From Drosophila persimilis (lineage: Eukaryota; Arthropoda; Insecta; Diptera; Drosophilidae), in contig NW_020825288.1 in the NCBI RefSeq assembly GCF_003286085.1, forward strand, positions 14,012,001 to 14,076,000: a stretch of 64,000 nucleotides of DNA, read 5' to 3'. A model generated the notes under the pieces. That model ran no database searches. It worked only from the letters and a program-made list of their open reading frames with translations, and was not told where the DNA came from. This document shows positions 1 through 11,121 of this stretch, one piece after another (the stretch's first letter is position 1; every line of letters begins with the position of its first letter). The translations under genes and the position numbers were made by a program.

Positions 1-800
1 TTTCTCATTGTCCGTCTCCTCCATTCATTATAACAGCACTTGGTGTGCTGCACACTTTTATGTGGACGGGGAATGGTAGTATAGAAGTAGTTTGTGTTGG
101 TCGGGGAGAGGAGACGGTGGCCAGAGGAAGGCCCGCTATGTGAAGCAAAGCTTGAAATGAGCTCAACGCTGGCAGCGACGCGGGCAGAGCCAAAGCCAAA
201 GCCAAACCCGAGGCTCATTAGGCGACGGCAGAGTTCGAGGGCCGACGCGACGACTGTGTGTATTGTCGTTGGTCGGGTCGTCTTGTCGGCTCGATCGGGC
301 AATGCTAATGCTAATGTCATTATGCTGTGTCATTAACATGCATGATAAAGAGGCGGCCACTTGGCCTAGAAAGTAATCAAAGCTTCAATTGTCAGGAAAT
401 TGAACGGTTACAGTACTGTTTGTTATACGCACAATTGTACAATGGCTTTTCCCGATAAGGATATGTATAAACTGAGATCTGTTCTACAAGGACTTTACTT
501 TGCGTTGTTGAAGATTATCGCAAAGCTTTGTTTTCCCAGCTCCTTAGTACATATTTTCTCGATCATTCTACATCCTTGCAGGCGAGAAAATTCTTATCTA
601 CAATAGAAGGGCCCCTATCGCCACCTTGTCTGTATGGACTGTGACTGTACCTATTATTTGTGCGCCCGAGTTATCGGGCTATCAACTTATCAGCCAACAG
701 AGGCCTCTTTGGCAAACTAACTTAATCTATACGTAGACACTGGCCCAGCTAAGTAAACTTGGAATGGAGCCCCCTCTGCGACTCATTCGTTGATAGCATA

Positions 801-864
801 TGTACGTGCATATGTACATATGTACATACATACATACATAGATGTGTATGTATGTATGTATGAG
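801..864. repeat. TACATA/TATGTA microsatellite with inverted halves
   Basis: A run of TACATA-type units is followed, after a short GATG spacer, by TATGTATG units. The two halves are reverse complements and could fold into a hairpin of about 16 bp. This is typical drosophilid simple sequence. Confidence 0.7.
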
Positions 865-2140
865 TATGTTGGAGTATAACAGCAGACGGACAGTTGATTA
901 GATAAAACTTTGGGTGCACAGTGGGCCTTCAATAGAATAATTTGAATAATTAGATCTTCCTTATTAATTTTAGTTTCCAAATTATGTATATCCATTTAAT
1001 TTGATTTAAAAACGATTCCAAACACTAAAATTAGTGGTGGTCGCATGGTTTTGTGGATGATCTTATATCCGTGCGACCACTGTAGCAGTATTCCCGACTC
1101 GCTCGCACTCGAACCATCCTGCAAGATACATGAGTAATCGAAAATCCGTTGGCAACTACAACAACAAAAAGCGAAACAGTGCGGGCCCCGGCCTCGAGGT
1201 GACATTTTTGTTGGCCCCCGAGCACACATAATTTCAATATTCGTCAGCCGGCTATTTATAAAGTGCAGAAACGAGCAAAATAAACCGACAAAATCTTCGC
1301 ACAGGAATTCGAAATTTGCGTTTCGGTGTTGTGCCGGGCGCACGGATGGATGGCTAGGGAGGGGCGAGAGAGAGAGAGAGCAAGAGGACAGAGGAGAGAA
1401 GAAATGCGCACAAATTATAAAACACTTAATCATTTTACAGGGTACGCACAGGCCCCAGCAGAGGGCCCTGCCCACGCCCACGCTTCCGCAGTGCCTCCCC
1501 CTTTCTTTTGGCTGAGACATTTGCGCCCGCGCAGTTTATTTTTGCGCGCAATTTGTTTATGAAACATTTATTTTGTTGTTGTTGTTGCGCAGGCTCTTTA
1601 TGAATCACGAGACGTGCGAGACCCCAAGAGATGCCCCTCCAGTCCACCCCACTCCACTCACTATTCGGAGTGAGTTGAAGGCGACTTCAAAGTGCAGGCC
1701 AGGCTGATCTGAGCCGAGCTTTTGTTGTTTCCGTATGACTCGACGCCGCGAGGCGACACGTCAAAGTCGAGCTTCGCCAAGTTGAAGGTCAAGTGTACAT
1801 ACATATATGTATGTCCATCCCTGTCTTCTGTTTGTTTGTACGTGTGTACGATGATGATTCATGAGGCTGCCTTATCGACATTTGGTTATCCTGGCACCTG
1901 CCGCTCTCAGAATCCACTCGGAGACGTGTTCTCCGAACCGGAGACTGGAACTCAGACTTGGGCATGAGTAAGCGGGCATTCTTAATGATAAACAGTCTCC
2001 GAAAGTAATTAAATATTTCAACATAAACAAAAACTACTTGTTGCTGGACAAACACTCACTTACTCACACTCACATATCATGTTCCATGTTTCAGTTTGAG
2101 TTTCTGTTTTCAGTTCTGATTCTGTTGCCGTTTCTGGCCA

Positions 2141-2147
2141 TGACTCA
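2141..2147 (+). promoter_or_regulatory. AP-1 (TRE) consensus site
   Basis: TGACTCA, the consensus for Jun/Fos dimers, lies inside the puc intron. puc is an established JNK/AP-1 target, so a site here is plausible. Binding is inferred only from the heptamer. Confidence 0.35.
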
Positions 2148-2313
2148 GAGAGGAGTTGCGCAGGAGGAGGAACTGCTCACTGCGAGTGACCCCTGGGCTT
2201 AATCATCGAACAAAAGTGAAATGATACATTGGGATTGGAAGAATGAGAACAAGACCGAGACGTAGTCATCATCATCATCATCTCCGTTGTATGTCGGGAC
2301 ATGCAGAGAAAGA

Positions 2314-2339
2314 CAGAGAGAGAGAGAGAGAGAGAGAGA
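2314..2339. repeat. GA microsatellite
   Basis: An uninterrupted GA dinucleotide run. It could also serve as a GAGA-factor binding tract. Confidence 0.8.
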
Positions 2340-2474
2340 TGTGTGTAAGGCATCCCGGCTGTCAGACAGTTGTCTGCCACTTGGCCCACTTCTGAGCCAT
2401 CAGCCATGACGCACCTCCGCCAATTGTCCCACAAAAAAGCAGCAAAAAAGAGGACCGAAACTGTTGATACCCTT

Positions 2475-2560
2475 GCTGATTGGTTGTAAAGTTATACGAT
2501 ACATAGTAGGCCTTTCTATCCAACGAAATCATATTACCCTTTGCAAAGGGTATTCTAGAA
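2475..2560. repeat. Possible degraded repeat with ACCCTTTGCAAAGGGT palindrome
   Basis: The 16-bp perfect palindrome at 2536-2551, preceded by GATACCCTTGC-type sequence, resembles the short hairpin found in DINE-1/mini-me-type dispersed elements of Drosophila. Only this core is recognisable, and no ends or target-site duplication were seen. Confidence 0.3.
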
Positions 2561-3666
2561 CTGCTGCTGCACTTAATCATCAGCGGGCGCTATAGGTTTC
2601 GAGGCAGGCAGTGGGGTGTGGGGACTACCCAATGTTGGCATTACGCATCGGCGGCAATCAGCATCAGCGTGCCCCGAAATGGAGTCACGACGACGCATCG
2701 TCAGACAGCAGCAACGGCAGCAGCCCTATGAATGTCCATTGCCCCATTATAGGCATGTCAGAGAGGTACAATATGGAGACACGACTGGGGATCACTCATC
2801 GCCGGACTATGCGGCGCCCGGTGTACAGGGGGCTTACTCATAAGTGTCGCCCGCCCCCCGCTTTCCTGGTAACTATTGATTAGTAATCCCCATCCACTAC
2901 GGGCACAGTCAGACCCCATAAACATATGACAGTCAACCATTGCCTAAGCCCGGTTTCCCGATAATCCCATGGGCCCCAGCCAGCATGGAATGCTTTTGCA
3001 CAGCTTTCGAGTTCCGCTTTGGCTGTAAACAAACAAAGACCCTAGAAATATGCAAAGCAAAAACCAACAAACAAACAGTCCATAATTTTCCTTAATTCCC
3101 CAATGAGTAAACGCGGGGATTCGATTCCGTTGAAGCTGTCGAGAAATCAACAATAAACAATCGACATAGACGGAGCTTGGGAAGAACACTCTCGGACACT
3201 CTCTGAGAGATCAATCAATTAACTGGAAGCGCTCAAGAGGTGACTAAGAGTGAGAGAGAGAGCATGACAAGCTGGTTTCTTTTGAGTGGGAAAGAACACC
3301 TTTGCACGACAAGAGATCAATCAGTTAGAGCCATGATTAGAGCAATTAATAAATTAGTCCAGGCCGTAGTGCTAAACTTCTTTGTCTGCTCTTCCTCTAG
3401 CAACCTTAAAGTTCTCCCAAAGAATGGGAGAGAGTCGAACTACAGATATTCGAGTGCTACTTCTACTCAAAGCTTCTGTTTTGCCTCTACCTTCACCATT
3501 CCTCCTTGTTCTCGATCAACTAAAATCAGCTCAAAAGAGAGCACAGAGTAAAACATATACTCTTCTACTCTATACTCTCTCTTTTTTCTTGTTGCAAAAC
3601 TTGTAGACGAACTCTTTTCTCCTTCAACCCTCCTCTTGTCTACTGCTTGGACTTTTTCTAGCCACA

Positions 3667-3673
3667 TGAGTCA
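3667..3673 (+). promoter_or_regulatory. AP-1 (TRE) consensus site in 11-bp palindrome
   Basis: TGAGTCA sits inside the palindrome CATGAGTCATG in the puc intron. Its function is inferred only from the motif and from the known JNK responsiveness of puc. Confidence 0.35.
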
Positions 3674-4952
3674 TGTGTGGCTGTTGTGTGTGCGGCCGGG
3701 CGGCGCGTTTACGGCGCGCTTTATGCGCGATTTTAACTGTCTGCGCGACGGGGTCATTAACTAAGAGGATTTATGAGCGCCGTGCGACTCGGCCGATGAC
3801 GGGGACCGACGGACGGCGGACGGCGGACGTCGGACGGTGACCAATTGTCTGCCATTGTACGCTTAATGACCATCTCTCCATCTCTATGCCTCTAGCTCAC
3901 TCTCAGATCGGAGTGGTTATTTTTGGCTAGTCTACTCCATGCGAAGGCCCCCACTATGGGAAGGGAAGGCCCCTCCCCATGAGGCCGGGCTCTTAGCCAA
4001 TCACCCGTTTCGGAGAATCTGACGTAAATTTCGGGTACTCTAGCACCTGGGATTGCTTATCGGCATTATTTATTTATTATGGATTTTCCCATTCTGTTAC
4101 TTTATAATTGCCATATCATTGTCGCCTCTGATACGAGGTAACTCGATTTGATTTCACTCGACTCCGGCTAGAAATGGCGAATGGGAGGAGTACTCGAAAT
4201 TTGTGAAATCGAAAGAGTGTGGTAGGGGTTGCCGCTGCCCCGTTGCCTTATCGCTGTCTACTTTGAACCCATTCATTGATAAATCAAATACATTGATATC
4301 TCCCACCCACTTCAGTTGGAAAACAACCTCCCCTACAAGGAGGCTGGTAGGGACGGGGGTAAGGTTGACGATATTGCAATTCTGTAACAATTGTTGCCAG
4401 CTTTATCGCTGATATCACCTTCATTACCAAAGGAATGGGGAGGGAGGGTGTGCAGGAGACAGGCGCCTGCCTGCCTGGTGACTAATTGACTGACTGCTGC
4501 AGCAGGAAGGCAGGCTCTGCTTTGCCCCGTTATCGGCTGTAAATGTTTGGAAATCAGACAAGTGCTGGGACGCCTGTTTGCATTATGAGTAACCATCGAT
4601 TAGGAAATGCTCCCCACGACACCACACCACATACCTCACTCCACCCCACTCCAAATAATACTATACTACACAAAACTTTACAATTGTGAGCGTGCGTGAG
4701 CTTTCTGATTAGATTGCGATTATTTTTTTTCGGGTGGTGGCTTCACTTTACCGTTTGTGATGAGCCTTCGAAAAAAAACGTACGCCGTATGCTGCTCCAT
4801 GGATTCTTCTTTTTCTTCTTCCTCTGCCGCTCGCGCTGCCTCTTCCTCTTCCTCTGCTTCTGCTTATCTTTCCCCAAAATAACAGCGTAAATTATGAGTT
4901 AATGTGCCCACGTGCATGTGTTGTGTGTGTGTGTTTGCGCGTGTGTGCGGGG

Positions 4953-4959
4953 TATAAAA
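4953..4959 (+). promoter_or_regulatory. TATA-like box in puc intron
   Basis: TATAAAA follows a GT-rich stretch, and an AP-1 heptamer lies about 55 bp downstream. It could be an internal promoter, but no clear initiator at the expected distance was recognised, so it may be chance. Confidence 0.15.
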
Positions 4960-5012
4960 ATGTTCTGTCAATAAGCGTCGGCAGCAGCCAGAAAACGCTG
5001 TTCGCGTTGCGA

Positions 5013-5019
5013 TGACTCA
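5013..5019 (+). promoter_or_regulatory. AP-1 (TRE) consensus site
   Basis: TGACTCA lies about 400 bp upstream of the final puc exon. It is the third AP-1 heptamer in this partial intron. Confidence 0.35.
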
Positions 5020-5420
5020 TCCAACAAAATTCACACAGCAGCAGCAGCTAGAGAGTGGGAGAGGGAGCGAGCGAGCCCAAGCAATCAGTATTGGTGTGTG
5101 CACACCACTACAAGTGCAGGCATTATCGACAGCCAGCACCAATATCAACAGCGAGAGCGAGAGCACGAGAAACTGCCAGCAACATCATCAAAGCTTTGAC
5201 AGCCAACAACACAACGGGCACAAAAAGTTTCTCTCTGACCGTCTCGCTCTCCCATTCCCTCTCGCTGTGTGTGTGTGAGTGCGATAGAATAGGGAAGGGG
5301 TTGGAAGGGGGAGGAGGGCAAGAGCAATCATTTCCATCGATTCCAGATTGTTTTATGCAAATCATCAGCACTTTATCAATTACTAACCGATCCCCCATCT
5401 TTCTCTTTGTTCCATTGCAG

Positions 5421-6280
5421 AAGAGGCACGCAAAACGGGTTCCCGCGTCCTGCTGCACTGCCATGCGGGCATCTCGCGCAGTGCCACCATCGCCATTGCC
5501 TACGTCATGCGGCATAAGGCGCTCTCGCTGTTGGAGGCCTACAAGCTGGTGAAAGTGGCGCGACCCATCATCTCGCCCAACCTCAACTTCATGGGCCAGC
5601 TGCTTGAGCTGGAGCAGAGCCTGCGCAAGAGCGGCGTGCTGGCACCAGCCTCGCCGCACAGCGCCCCCACATCAGCCGGATCACCGGCGGGATCTCCGGT
5701 ATCCCATTCTAGTCAACTGGTAGAGCAGCCCGAGCGAGAGCGGGAGGAGGAAGAGGAGCTGCATCAGCAGCGCAAGTCCAAGTCCGACAGCGAGGCCATG
5801 GACGAGGATGTGTACGACTATGACGACGTGGACAGCGGCGCCGGTAGCTTCGCGGGCAGCAACTGCTCATCGCGACTCACCTCACCGCCCATTACGCCGG
5901 ACGATGAGGCGCCTAGCACCTCGGCCGCGGCCGCAGTCTCCGAACTGGATTCTCCCTGCTCCTCCAGCAGCAGCGGTATCTGCTCCCTGCTATCCACAGC
6001 ATCCGCCTGCTCCGCATCATCGTCATCTGCCGCATCGCCGACGCGGCAGCTGGCCCTCTTCAAGCGCAACTCCCCCGCAAAGCTCCGGCTCAATCTTGAG
6101 TCCAGCTACGCGCCCCCGCTGTCGCTTTTACCAAAATCCATATCCTGCCTATCCGTTAACTTTGCCCCAGCCACGCCCAGCTGTAAGACACTGCCACAGC
6201 AGCAACTGGTCATGCAGGATGCTCCCAAGAACAAAAGCAGCAACAACAATAATGTGGCTTTGGCCGCGTCACGGGACTGA
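5421..6280 (+). CDS. puc: puckered, JNK dual-specificity phosphatase, last coding exon
   Basis: This is the C-terminal part of a MAP-kinase phosphatase that dephosphorylates JNK (Basket) and closes a negative feedback loop. The exon starts after TTGCAG at 5420. Its first two bases complete a split codon, and about 285 codons follow to TGA at 6278-6280. The catalytic signature HCHAGISRS (general HCxxGxxRS) lies about 14 residues into the exon and is followed by the helical end of the phosphatase domain. The remaining roughly 220 residues are low-complexity, rich in Ser, Pro and acidic residues, with no second domain. The N-terminal half of the domain, including the general acid, must be encoded upstream of the window. 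No frameshift or missing catalytic residue is visible. Identification rests on the catalytic-loop context and on synteny with the neighbouring genes. Confidence 0.9.
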
Positions 6281-7200
6281 GAACCGGAGCCGTGCCGCCA
6301 CCAAGCAGCTGTGAAAAAACTGAAATTTATGTGTATACATTTGGGTGATGCAAATTGGGTATTCCTATATACCAACATCCATGGACGTGGATCGGACAAG
6401 AGAACTGCGTCACGGCGCCTGGAGACTGGAACGTGTAAATTTTTGAATTTGAATTGTACATACACCGTACCTAAGGGATGTCTGCTCCTGGGCCAGACGG
6501 AATACCAATTGGATCGTCAGATCGAAGACCGGATCTGACGTCGATTGATACTGCTAAGAGCTTTTGTAAATGTATTTCAAAACACCCCAACCAACAAGAA
6601 ACAAACTATGTAATCCAAAAGAACCAACTGGAATTGATGGACAGGGGATCTGCTCTTGTGCAGAAACTATCATCAGTTGTTCAAGAGAAAAATGAAAACC
6701 TCGTATATGTTAATTAGTTTAATTTATATAATAAAAAGCTCCACCTAGACACTAAGCGAATCTTAACTATATCTACACACACACACACACTTACAATATA
6801 AACTATATTAAAACTTCACGTAGAACAATGAGAATTGAAAACTATATTTCTGCTACCTTGCCACACAGACCCCAAAGCGTACACTTCCCAAACAACCAAA
6901 AACCAACCCACTTGGCCATATCCACAAGCGAGAAAAATCTTATCAAAACTGTTATAAGTTTTATCAAACAGCTATAGCCACAACACACACACACACACAT
7001 ACACCCCACATATATTTAATGAATTCTGGAAGTGAGGAAAGTTTGTGTTTGTGTTTTCTAGTTTTAGTTATTTATGTAAACCAAGAGCGTGAGATGAATA
7101 CAGTTTGATTGATTTGTATTAGGTCGTAAGTCTTGTAGGCTAAGCTACACCCGAAAAGTGTGTTAGCCGTGTGTTAAGTAAACGGAAATTATAAACATAA
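6281..7200 (+). other. puc: puckered 3'UTR and flank
   Basis: AT-rich sequence after the puc stop. A poly(A) signal AATAAA lies at 6730-6735, with CA microsatellites near 6777-6790 and 6983-6997. The true 3' end could be near 6760 or further downstream. Confidence 0.45.
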
Positions 7201-7240
7201 CCAAACCCTGCCGCTTATTTTCTTCAAACCGAACCGCCAA

Positions 7241-7534
7241 ATGTCACGCTGGCTTTGCACATGCTATGATAATGGAGATCTGATGAACCAGACGAGGTTG
7301 GACAACACGGAGACTACATTGGAGGAGGAAGACGAAAGTAGCATGAGCCATGCCTGCAAAAATGGTATTTTAAACCATAGTTGTGACGTGAAACAAGAGA
7401 CAAATAGTGTTTATTTATCAATTTCAACCAATTTCTCTTTGGCGCGCAACACTCGCATCCAGTTGATATTATCGGAAGTCGAATATTTACGCTATATTTT
7501 GAAAATGAGACCGTATATTTCGGTATTTATTTGA
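7241..7534 (+). CDS. Uncertain small ORF, 97 codons
   Basis: An ATG in a good fly initiation context (CCAAATG) opens a 97-codon frame with an acidic patch of four glutamates and an aspartate near residue 30. I recognise no domain, signal peptide or family. The second half has AT-rich, non-coding-like composition and overlaps a GTATATTT promoter-type element near 7512. It could be a small gene, part of the puc 3'UTR, or chance. Confidence 0.18.
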   Translation: MSRWLCTCYDNGDLMNQTRLDNTETTLEEEDESSMSHACKNGILNHSCDVKQETNSVYLSISTNFSLARNTRIQLILSEVEYLRYILKMRPYISVFI

Positions 7535-7900
7535 ATCGGGTGAGGACCTCTTTTACCCGGTTGACAACAATGAGCATCATTCCATAAAAAAAGGTTGCTA
7601 CTTCACTGAAAATGTGTCTAATTTTTATCTTTCTAATTTCTATCTCTAAATTGAGCAATATGAACGACTATCCATTTTGATTTTTTTGTTTGACCCATTT
7701 CGCTAAAACCTTTCTTTAGACAAAATCCAATAAAAGCAAGTATTTAGAGTGAGCCAGCTAAGTAAAAAAAGTATTTATAAATCGTATAAAACTATGTGGG
7801 CATGGCTAAATTTTCTATATAGCTAGTAATATTCCACGGAATATCAAAAACGAAGAATATGTAAAGTAGAACTTGAATTCGTCAGTATCACTAACCATAC
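7535..7900. other. Intergenic, AT-rich
   Basis: No gene seen. The stretch holds short A- and T-rich runs and a TGGGCATGGCTAAATTTT string near 7798 that resembles common dispersed drosophilid repeat sequence. Confidence 0.4.
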
Positions 7901-7908
7901 AGTATATA

Positions 7909-7980
7909 TTTACGGTATATTTTGGCATGTTTCTGAGGGTCGGACGGTATATTTTAACGATAAATCAGCTGTCACACTGT
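7909..7980 (+). promoter_or_regulatory. Housekeeping promoter module: motif 6 copies plus motif 1-like site
   Basis: Two exact GGTATATTT elements (7914, 7946), matching the Drosophila core-promoter consensus RGTATWTTT (Ohler motif 6), flank the string TCTGAGGGTCGGAC. A CTGTCACACTG sequence at 7969-7979 matches 9 of 11 positions of motif 1, the M1BP site. The module lies about 310 bp upstream of the helicase start codon and probably drives it. The 27 bases at 7930-7956 recur exactly in the Isy1/Arl8 promoter. Confidence 0.6.
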
Positions 7981-8291
7981 TTCGCAAGGGCGGGCTGTTT
8001 GAGTTCCGTTTTTTTAGTGGTTGCCGGTAAAATACGTATTAGGAATTCCGAGGTAACTAAATGAAAATTATTCAGCAGCTTTGAGTTATAAATTAGCTGG
8101 AACACAGCCTTCGATAGCAGACCGCAGGGATTTGTTCACTTTCGTCACTGCCAACGCCGCCATTTTGCCTCGCACACACATGCAATTTTACCGTTTAACG
8201 CTGCATTGGCAAAGAATTTCTGCAAACTCCGCATTTTTCACGTGTTAGCTTTGCTATTTCCCTCAAAATAAAACGAAGAACCGCTTCCGAA

Positions 8292-10670
8292 ATGTCAGAG
8301 CTAGACTGGGATGAACCAGATGCAGATCAAGCTCCTGCAACGAATATGTATAAGCGTGATAGAAATGATTTCAACGATAAGTACGACCGCAGCGTGAGAC
8401 ATGACGAAAACTCGCGTGGTCAGCGCGGCCACGGAGATCGAAACATGGACGATTATGGTCAGGGACGCCGCGATCGGGAGCGCGGTCATGGTGGCGGAGG
8501 GTTTGCAAAAAGCGCGGAGTACGCCCTCACCGAAGTGATCAACATCGGCGCAGACATGGTTGGTCGAATTATTGGCCGCGCCGGATCTAATGTGACTCGC
8601 ATCCAAACTGATTTCAATGTGCGGGTCAATGTGGATAAAGCCAGTTTAACTGTTAAGATCTTGGGCAATATCCAGACGAACGTCAACGATGCCGCTGAGT
8701 ACATTCGAAATCAAATATCAAGCGATTCTGGAAATCGCGATAGGGACAGAGGACATGTTCGCGGCGGTGCAGTTGCATCCAACTATGGAGGAGGAGGAGG
8801 AGGTGGATCAAACTATGGAGGAGGAGGTGGGTCCAGTTATGGAGGAGGAGGTGGTTCTAATTATGGAGGAGGAGGTGAATCCGGCTATGGCCGGTATCGC
8901 ACTGAAGGTACCAGCTATGAGGATGCCTCTAATAATAATAATCAAGGTGGCGATTTAACTGGCACCATAGATTGGGCAGCCCTTAACAAAGCCTCTGTAA
9001 GTGACTCATAGTTCATCTCTAACCTAAATATAAAGGCACCAATTATTTACAGGAAGAAGCAGCAGCAGCCCGCTGGGCCAAGCTTCCCAAATTAACAAAG
9101 AACTTTTACAAGGAGGCCCCTGAGGTGGCGAACTTAAGCGATGCCGATGTGAAACGCATTCATGCGGAGAACAATAATACGACAGTGGCTCTTGTGTTTG
9201 AGCCGAAGGAGGGCGAAGAAGTCCCACCCATACCGAATCCGGTATGGACATTCGAGCAATGCTTTGCCGAATATCCCGATCTGTTGGGTGAAATCGAGAA
9301 GCAGGGCTTCCCTAAGCCCTCGCCCATTCAGTCTCAGGCGTGGCCCATTCTGCTAAAGGGGCACGATATGATTGGCATTGCCCAGACTGGCACAGGAAAG
9401 ACGCTGGCATTTCTGCTGCCCGGTATGATACACACCGAGTATCAAAGCATTCCTAGAGGACAGCGTGGCGGGGCCAATGTCCTTGTGCTGGCGCCCACTC
9501 GTGAGCTAGCGCTCCAGATTGAAATGGAGGTAAAGAAATATTCTTTCCGCGACATGAGAGCGTAAGTTTGGACTACTTTTGAGTGAGATGTTGTGACCGT
9601 TTTGACGTGAAATCTTTCAGGGTTTGTGTTTATGGAGGCGGATGTCGTCGGATGCAGATCTCGGATGTGGAGCGTGGAGCGGAGATAATCATCTGTACTC
9701 CCGGGCGTCTCAACGATTTGGTTCAGGCCAAGGTCATAGACGTAAGCAGTATCACCTATCTGGTTTTGGACGAAGCGGATCGTATGCTGGACATGGGCTT
9801 TGAGCCACAGATTCGCAAGGTCCTGATGGACATTCGACCCGATCGCCAGACCATCATGACGTCGGCCACCTGGCCGCCTGGTGTGCGCCGTCTCGCCCAA
9901 AGCTACATGAACAATCCCATCCAGGTGTGCGTTGGTTCCCTCGATTTGGCAGCCACACACTCTGTGAAGCAGGTCATTGAGCTGTTGGAGGATGAGTCCG
10001 AGAAGTACGGCATCATCAAAAGCTTTATCAAGAATATGACAAAGACCGACAAGATAATCGTTTTCTGCGGCCGCAAGGCTCGCGCCGATGATCTGTCCAG
10101 TGACTTGACCCTGGACGGATTCATGACCCAGTGTATACATGGCAGTCGCGATCAGAGCGACCGCGAACAGGCCATTGCCGACATTAAGTCAGGCGTGGTG
10201 CGTATTTTGATAGCCACAGATGTGGCCTCTCGTGGCCTGGATATCGAGGACATCAGGTAGGGAAGCATTTAGAGTTTTGCTGTAGCTTTTTAATCCCTTT
10301 CAATATTTGCAGTCATGTGATCAACTATGATTTCCCTCGCAACATCGAGGAGTATGTTCACCGTGTGGGACGTACGGGACGCGCTGGACGTACCGGGACT
10401 TCTATTAGCTTTATCACACGGTCGGATTGGGGGATGGCCCAAGAGCTGATCAACATTTTGGAGGAGGCTGACCAGGTAGTGCCTGAGCAGCTTCACAGCA
10501 TGGCCAGACGTTTCAAAGCCATGAAGGAGCGCCGCGCTGCTGAAGGTGGTGGCGGAGGAGGACGCAGCGGCGGCGGAGGCGGAGGCTATGGTGGTGGTGG
10601 TGGAGGTTTTCGCAGCGGCGGTGGAGGCCGCGGTGGCGGTGGTGGTCGCTTCGATCGCTTTGACTTTTGA
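8292..10670 (+). CDS. CG7878: DDX43-type RNA helicase with KH and DEAD-box domains
   Basis: ATP-dependent RNA helicase, orthologous in layout to human DDX43. The exons are 8292-8996, 9053-9561, 9621-10256 and 10313-10670, with three short GT-AG introns of 56-59 bp, giving 735 residues. A KH RNA-binding domain lies at about residues 76-142 with its GxxG loop GRAG at 95-98. A Gly/Tyr/Ser-rich linker of SNYGGGGG-type repeats covers about 163-200. The helicase core begins near 270: Q-motif with [10 protein letters not shown], motif I AQTGTGKT 345-352, PTRELA, TPGR, DEAD 455-458, [13 protein letters not shown], and motif [13 protein letters not shown] 633-643. An RG/GGGG tail ends in FDRFDF. All helicase motifs are intact. 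The start was chosen as the first ATG upstream of the KH domain in the open exon. The gene converges on Isy1. Its exact RNA substrates are unknown to me. Confidence 0.93.
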
Positions 10671-11120
10671 GTTAATTGACAAATTCTCCATTACGCTCGC
10701 GAAGCACAAAATTTCTAGTTTTAAACAAAAGAACAAAACACTCTGTGAAGCAGGCCACTGAGCTGCTGAAAGATGAGATGGAGACGTACATCATCATCCA
10801 ACCCTTTTTCAAGACGATGACAAAGACCGACAAGATGAATCGAATCTCTTTGAGGTTTTATCAAAATCGACAATTCAACTATCAAATTCAGAGCAGACAA
10901 CAATTCAATCTATCATAAGTGTGGGATCACTTAGCAAATTCATTTGCTCCCAAAGCAAAAAAGTGTACAGATTTAAGCGACTACAGCAGAGGGAAAAGAA
11001 AAATGCTTTGAAATTATGTTTGAATGTACTTAAGCCCATATTCCTTATACCAAGAGGTATCATTGTTACATTCGATATTAAAGTTTAACCAAAAATACGT
11101 TCAAGTTAAGAAATGAGTCA
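10671..11120 (+). other. CG7878: Helicase 3'UTR containing a decayed exon copy
   Basis: Sequence after the helicase stop, with ATTAAA at 11077-11082 as a possible poly(A) signal. It ends only about 10 bp from the Isy1 stop codon on the opposite strand, so the two transcripts nearly touch or overlap. Confidence 0.5.
10742..10842 (+). pseudogene. Partial duplicate of helicase exon 3
   Basis: About 101 bases align to 9961-10060 of the helicase coding exon 3 with roughly 17 mismatches and one single-base insertion near the end, about 82% identity. Both ends are identical for more than ten bases (TCTGTGAAGCAGG and ATGACAAAGACCGACAAGAT). The copy keeps an open frame reading SVKQATELLKDEMETY, but no ATG or splice site makes it a gene. 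It is best explained as a local segmental duplication left in the 3'UTR. Confidence 0.75.
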
Positions 11121-11121
11121 C

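Larger units (their letters stand above)
1..5420 (+). other. puc: Last intron of puckered (partial)
   Basis: No coding exon recognisable as the N-terminal half of a dual-specificity phosphatase domain is present here, and the segment ends in a pyrimidine-rich acceptor with TTGCAG just before the puc exon. It is therefore read as intron, with earlier exons off the left edge. It contains a TACATA-type hairpin microsatellite near 801-864, a GA run near 2314-2339, and three consensus AP-1 heptamers (2141, 3667, 5013). A palindromic repeat remnant lies near 2536-2551 and a TATA-like box near 4953. Open frames in this stretch are short and low-complexity, and none looks like a known protein. Confidence 0.6.

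Noticed and set aside
996-1520. Long minus-strand frame of 174 codons
   Set aside because: Cys/Ser/Leu-rich composition produced by CT-rich sequence, with no domain and no codon bias. It lies in the puc intron.
5123-5659. Minus-strand frame of 178 codons over the puc acceptor and catalytic exon
   Set aside because: It is the antisense shadow of the conserved puc coding exon.
9442-10140. Minus-strand frame of 232 codons
   Set aside because: It lies wholly opposite the helicase core, whose plus-strand motifs are intact. It is an antisense shadow.
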